Origin: Allobosea sp. Leaf344
GTDB taxonomy: Bacteria; Pseudomonadota; Alphaproteobacteria; Rhizobiales; Beijerinckiaceae
Reading direction: 5' to 3'
NCBI RefSeq assembly: GCF_001426225.1
Contig: NZ_LMRT01000013.1
Coordinates: 503,004-567,003 of the forward strand
Length of the DNA: 64,000 nt
Of the stretch, positions 61,014 through 64,000 are shown in pieces; positions within the stretch are counted from its first letter, which is position 1; each line of letters starts with the position of its first letter. A program made the translations under genes and the position numbers. Below the pieces are notes generated by a model, which had not been told where the DNA came from, did no database searches, and worked only from the letters and a program-made list of their open reading frames with translations.

Positions 61014-61526
61014 TCACTGCAGCAGCAGCTCCTTGAACAGAACGGCGTCGACCTTGGCGGGATAGACCGTGACGTTGACCCTGCGCAGCAGCTCCTCCTT
61101 CAGGCGGAACATGCCGGCGGAGCCTTCGAGATCGGAGGGGCGCAGCTCGCGCATGAACACCTGGAACGCGTCCTCGACGCGCGGCAGCAGCGGCTTGATG
61201 CCGTCGGAAATCTTCGGATCGGCGACCTCCAGCACGACCTTGACCTTGATGAAGGGGGCGCGCTCCTGCTGCGGGGCCGGCGAGATGCCGATGACCATCT
61301 CCTTCATCTCGACGAAGGTGATCGGCTTCTTCGCCGCCTTGGCCTTCTCCGCCGCCTCGATCTGCTCGGCCGAGGGAGGCTTCAGGAAGAAGAACCAGCC
61401 GCCGCCGCCGAGCGCCGCCAGCGCGACCACGCCGCCGACGATCATGATCAGTTTCTTCTTGCCGCTCTTGGGCGCGGCGTCGCCGGCCGTGCCTTCCGCA
61501 TCCTCGGTCTGGGGCTTCTTGGCCAT
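61014..61526 (-). CDS. fliL: Flagellar basal body protein FliL
   Basis: The 170-residue protein has a short cytoplasmic leader, one membrane helix (KKLIMIVGGVVALAALGGGG) and a periplasmic FliL domain (VEMKEMVIGISPAPQQERAP, GIKPLLPRVEDAFQVFMREL). It surrounds or stabilises stators. I chose the ATG at 61526, giving MAKKPQTED, over a 21-residue longer reading. A CtrA-type box lies 66-80 bp upstream. Confidence 0.92.
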   Translation of the reverse strand: MAKKPQTEDAEGTAGDAAPKSGKKKLIMIVGGVVALAALGGGGWFFFLKPPSAEQIEAAEKAKAAKKPITFVEMKEMVIGISPAPQQERAPFIKVKVVLEVADPKISDGIKPLLPRVEDAFQVFMRELRPSDLEGSAGMFRLKEELLRRVNVTVYPAKVDAVLFKELLLQ

Positions 61527-61591
61527 CGCACTCGCCTTCGCGGGCGGCCGCATCATCGGGCTGCCCTTGCGGTCACCCTGCGCAATCACGG

Positions 61592-61606
61592 TTAACGTCC
61601 CGTTAA
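61592..61606. promoter_or_regulatory. CtrA-type box between fliL and flgF
   Basis: TTAA-CGTCCCG-TTAA is a full TTAA-N7-TTAA box. It lies 66 bp upstream of fliL, 1 bp from the ftr-like palindrome. A further half-site TTAACCAT lies at 61716-61723. Confidence 0.72.
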
Positions 61607-61607
61607 A

Positions 61608-61626
61608 CCCGGCAATTCCTGCCGGG
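61608..61626. promoter_or_regulatory. ftr-like palindrome upstream of flgF
   Basis: CCCGGCA-ATTCC-TGCCGGG is a perfect 7-bp inverted repeat with a 5-bp centre. It lies 100 bp upstream of the flgF sigma-54 promoter and 1 bp from the CtrA-type box. Confidence 0.78.
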
Positions 61627-61725
61627 TCATTCGTGCCGGGAGGACGGCCGCTGCCGGTCTGGGCGCGAGCCTCGATTTTGGCATTTTCCGAACTGCCTCA
61701 AAGACTTGTCCGGCTTTAACCATGT

Positions 61726-61740
61726 TGGCACGGCGCTTGC
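61726..61740 (+). promoter_or_regulatory. Sigma-54 type promoter of the flgF operon
   Basis: TGGCACGGCGCTTGC matches the -24/-12 consensus TGGCAC-N5-TTGC exactly, 69 bp before the GTG start of flgF. Confidence 0.88.
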
Positions 61741-61809
61741 GGAGCAGCGGGGGCAACCACTGCGCTGGGGAGCGTCGAAGCGGTTGCGGGACAATTCGGG
61801 AGACCAGCC

Positions 61810-62553
61810 GTGGAGAATGCTCTTCTCGTCGGCCTGTCGCGTCAGATGGCACTGACGCGGGAGCTGGACGTCATCGCCAACAACATCGCCAATACCGGCA
61901 CGAACGGCTTCAAGGCGCGTTCGTCGCGGTTCAACGAATTCATCATGCCGGTGGCGAGCGCCGAGGCCTTTCTGCGCCCGGACCGCCCGGTCTCCTATGT
62001 CGTCGACAAGGGCACCCCGCTCGATCTGAGCCAAGGCCCGGTGCAGCGTACCGGCAATCCGCTGGATGTCGCGCTGCGGGACGACAACTACCTCGTCGTG
62101 CAGTCGCCCAATGGCGAACGCTACACCCGCGCCGGCTCGCTGCAGGTCAACCAGCGCGGCGAGCTCGTGACGCAATCCGGGATGCGGGTGCTGGGGGAGG
62201 GCGGCCCGATCGTCTTCGGGCCCGGCGAGGCCGACGCCAAGATCGCCGCAGACGGCACCGTCTCCAGCGATCAGGGCATTCGCGGCAAGCTGCGCCAGGT
62301 GCGCTTCGCCAATGCCCAGGCGCTCGTCAATGACGGGGCCAATCTGTTCTCCTCGCCGACACCGGCTCTGCCGGCCGGCCCGCAGGCGCGGCTCGAAACC
62401 GGCGCGGTCGAAGCCTCCAACGTCAAGGCCGTGGTCGAGCTGACCCGGCTGATGGAGGTGCAGCGCTCCTATCAGAGCCTCGCCAACATCATGTCGAAAT
62501 CCGACGAGCTGCGCAGCAGGGCGATCAGCCGCCTTGCCGACCAGCAGGCCTGA
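61810..62553 (+). CDS. flgF: Flagellar proximal rod protein FlgF
   Basis: The 247-residue protein has the rod-protein N-terminus (MENALLVGLSRQMALTRELD, VIANNIANTGTNGFK), the FlgF-type middle (GNPLDVALRDDNYLVVQSPN) and C-terminal VKAVVELTRLMEVQRSYQSL. It is part of the proximal rod. A GTG start is used. It leads the flgF-flgG-flgA operon behind a sigma-54 promoter. Confidence 0.95.
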   Translation: MENALLVGLSRQMALTRELDVIANNIANTGTNGFKARSSRFNEFIMPVASAEAFLRPDRPVSYVVDKGTPLDLSQGPVQRTGNPLDVALRDDNYLVVQSPNGERYTRAGSLQVNQRGELVTQSGMRVLGEGGPIVFGPGEADAKIAADGTVSSDQGIRGKLRQVRFANAQALVNDGANLFSSPTPALPAGPQARLETGAVEASNVKAVVELTRLMEVQRSYQSLANIMSKSDELRSRAISRLADQQA

Positions 62554-62573
62554 TCCGGAACGGAACCCAGAGA

Positions 62574-63365
62574 ATGCGCGCCCTTCAGACCGCCGCGACC
62601 GGCATGATGGCCCAGGAACTCAACGTCCAGGTCATCTCCAACAACATCGCCAACGTCCGCACCACCGGCTACAAGCGCCAGCGGGCGCATTTCCAGGACC
62701 TGCTCTACGAGAATTACCGCCGCGCCGGGTCCGCCACCTCCGACCAGAACACGCAGGTGCCGGCCGGCATCGCGATCGGCTCGGGCGTCAAGACCGTCTC
62801 GACCGGCCGGGTGATGACCCAGGGCAACCTGACCCCGACCGAAAAGCAGTTCGACGTGGCGATCCGCGGCGACGGCTTCTTCAAGGTCCGCATGCCGGAT
62901 GGCCGCACCACCTATTCCCGCGACGGGTCCTTCGACCTCGATGCCCAGGGCCAGCTCGTGACCCGCGACGGCTATCAGGTGGAGCCCGGCATCACCATCC
63001 CGAACAACGCCACCAGCGTCAGCATCAACGCCCAGGGCACGGTCGAGGTCCAGATCCCGGGGCAGACGGCGGCGCAGGCGGTGGGGCAGATCCAGCTCTC
63101 GCGCTTCGTCAACAAGGTCGGGCTGGAATCGATCGGCGACAACCTCTTCGTCGAGACCGGGGCCTCCGGCGCGGCGATCGACGGGTTCGGCGGCGGCGAG
63201 GGCTTCGGCACGCTGCAGCAGAACTATCTCGAGGAAGGCAATGTGCAGGCGGTGACGGAGCTGTCCTCGCTGATCGCCGCGCAGCGCGCCTATGAAATGA
63301 ACTCCAAGGTCATCACCGCCGCCGACCAGATGATGTCGGCGACGAGCCAGATGTTCCGCGGCTAG
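62574..63365 (+). CDS. flgG: Flagellar distal rod protein FlgG
   Basis: The 263-residue protein is full-length FlgG: MRALQTAATGMMAQELNVQV, ISNNIANVRTTGYKRQRA, then TPTEKQFDVAIRGDGFFKVR and C-terminal EEGNVQAVTELSSLIAAQRA. It builds the distal rod. It lies 20 bp after flgF and 15 bp before flgA. Confidence 0.97.
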   Translation: MRALQTAATGMMAQELNVQVISNNIANVRTTGYKRQRAHFQDLLYENYRRAGSATSDQNTQVPAGIAIGSGVKTVSTGRVMTQGNLTPTEKQFDVAIRGDGFFKVRMPDGRTTYSRDGSFDLDAQGQLVTRDGYQVEPGITIPNNATSVSINAQGTVEVQIPGQTAAQAVGQIQLSRFVNKVGLESIGDNLFVETGASGAAIDGFGGGEGFGTLQQNYLEEGNVQAVTELSSLIAAQRAYEMNSKVITAADQMMSATSQMFRG

Positions 63366-63380
63366 GCCTGAGGACGCATC

Positions 63381-64000
63381 ATGATCCGCCCCATCGCCAG
63401 CCTTCTCGCTCTCGCCTTCGCCGCCTCCGCGGCCGCGGCGCAGCCATCCCCGGCGCCGGTGACGCTGGCCTCGACCGCGCAGGAGCCCTCCAAGCCGCAG
63501 GCGCGGCTGCAGCTGCGCCCGGAAATCACGCTGTCCACCGATCTCGTCCGCTTCGGCGATCTCTTCGCCGGGCTTAGCGGCGACCTCGCCTCCCAGGCCG
63601 CTTTCCGCGCCCCCGCCCTCGGCGAAACCGGCACCATCCAGGTCAGCCGCATCATCCAGGCGGCGCGCGCGGCCGGCGTGCTGCCGGAGGCCGCGGAGCC
63701 CCGCAGCGACGGTTTCGCGCAGGTCGTGGTGACCCGTGCCGCCCGCCGGCTGATGGCGGCGGATCTCGAAGACGCGGTGAAGACCGGCCTGCAGGATCGC
63801 TACGGCTTCGACGCCCGGCCCTATGGCCTGTCGATCGACGGCGGCGCGCCGGCGATCGTGGTGGAGCCGGAGCTGACCGGCGACCTCGCCATCCAGGAGC
63901 TGAGCTATGATCCGCGCACCCGCCGCCTGCAGGCGCGGCTCGCCGTTCCCGGCAGCGCCGCGATGCGGCTGAAGCCGGTGCGGATCAGCGGCCAGCTGGT
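63381..64000 (+). CDS. flgA: P-ring assembly chaperone FlgA (3' end outside window)
   Basis: The first 206 codons are present. There is a signal peptide (MIRPIASLLALAFAASAAAA, cleavage AAA-Q), an N-terminal segment LRPEITLSTDLVRFGDLFAG and a SAF-like beta part beginning ELSYDPRTRRLQARLAVPGS. The long N-terminal domain and the position after flgG are typical of alphaproteobacterial FlgA, a periplasmic chaperone for FlgI. The C-terminal SAF domain should continue beyond 64000. Confidence 0.9.
   Translation, partial: MIRPIASLLALAFAASAAAAQPSPAPVTLASTAQEPSKPQARLQLRPEITLSTDLVRFGDLFAGLSGDLASQAAFRAPALGETGTIQVSRIIQAARAAGVLPEAAEPRSDGFAQVVVTRAARRLMAADLEDAVKTGLQDRYGFDARPYGLSIDGGAPAIVVEPELTGDLAIQELSYDPRTRRLQARLAVPGSAAMRLKPVRISGQL

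Overview
The window is GC-rich chromosomal DNA from an alphaproteobacterium, most likely of the order Hyphomicrobiales (Rhizobiales). A Bosea-like genus is my best guess, but that is an inference. The support is: flagellar genes found only in alphaproteobacteria (flaF, flbT, fliX, motE, a DUF6468 gene), a CckA hybrid kinase, an alphaproteobacterial GTTC-N7-GTTC LexA box at recA, and CtrA-type TTAA-N7-TTAA boxes. I see no rRNA, tRNA, insertion sequence, prophage or CRISPR array.

Bases 1-19240 are mixed metabolism and envelope genes: the start of a ferredoxin-NADP reductase-like gene, a GlcG/HbpS protein, a BON-LysM protein, a TRAP transporter (dctPQM) with a rhodanese, an orphan molybdenum hydroxylase large subunit followed by two c-type cytochromes, an XRE-cupin regulator with a palindromic operator, an EamA transporter, an SDR with substituted catalytic residues, a phosphatase/glycosyltransferase pair resembling the PlcP-Agt lipid-remodelling module, a Kef-type antiporter, a MoxR ATPase, a SixA phosphatase and a ycjX-ycjF pair.

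Bases 19250-34685 are the first flagellar block: flgE-flgK-flgL (+), then flaF, flbT, four flagellin genes, a FlaG-like gene, a FlgN-like gene, flgJ and flgI (all -), then fliX (+). Bases 34699-48725 return to housekeeping: a cupin dioxygenase, an SDR, icd, a GFA enzyme, a decayed clpP, a secreted protein, alaS, recA, a small secreted protein, a membrane chemoreceptor and cckA. Bases 48827-64000 are the second flagellar block: flgB-flgC-fliE-fliQ-fliR-flhB (-), fliO-fliP (+), fliL-fliM-DUF6468-motE-large TPR protein (-), and flgF-flgG-flgA (+, cut by the window end).

The regulatory layout resembles the Caulobacter flagellar hierarchy. A palindrome, CCCGGCA-N5-TGCCGGG (ftr/FlbD-like), occurs four times, each time in a flagellar control region: flgE, flgI/fliX, flgB/fliO and fliL/flgF. 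Three of these have a sigma-54 type -24/-12 promoter 82-100 bp away, and two have a full CtrA-type box 1-7 bp away. Three of the four flagellin genes share a different leader: TGTC-N3-ACGTCA ending 52 or 53 bp before the start, then a hairpin of varying sequence, then CCCAGAAGGG at the ribosome binding site. The core CCAGAAGG also precedes flbT and the FlaG-like gene. Together with flbT and flaF, this suggests post-transcriptional control of flagellins by a shared RNA element.

The least described proteins are the 1150-residue secreted protein (three internal beta repeats plus TPR-like helices) in the motor operon, and a FliO with a roughly 400-residue proline-rich tail carrying three short helix motifs.
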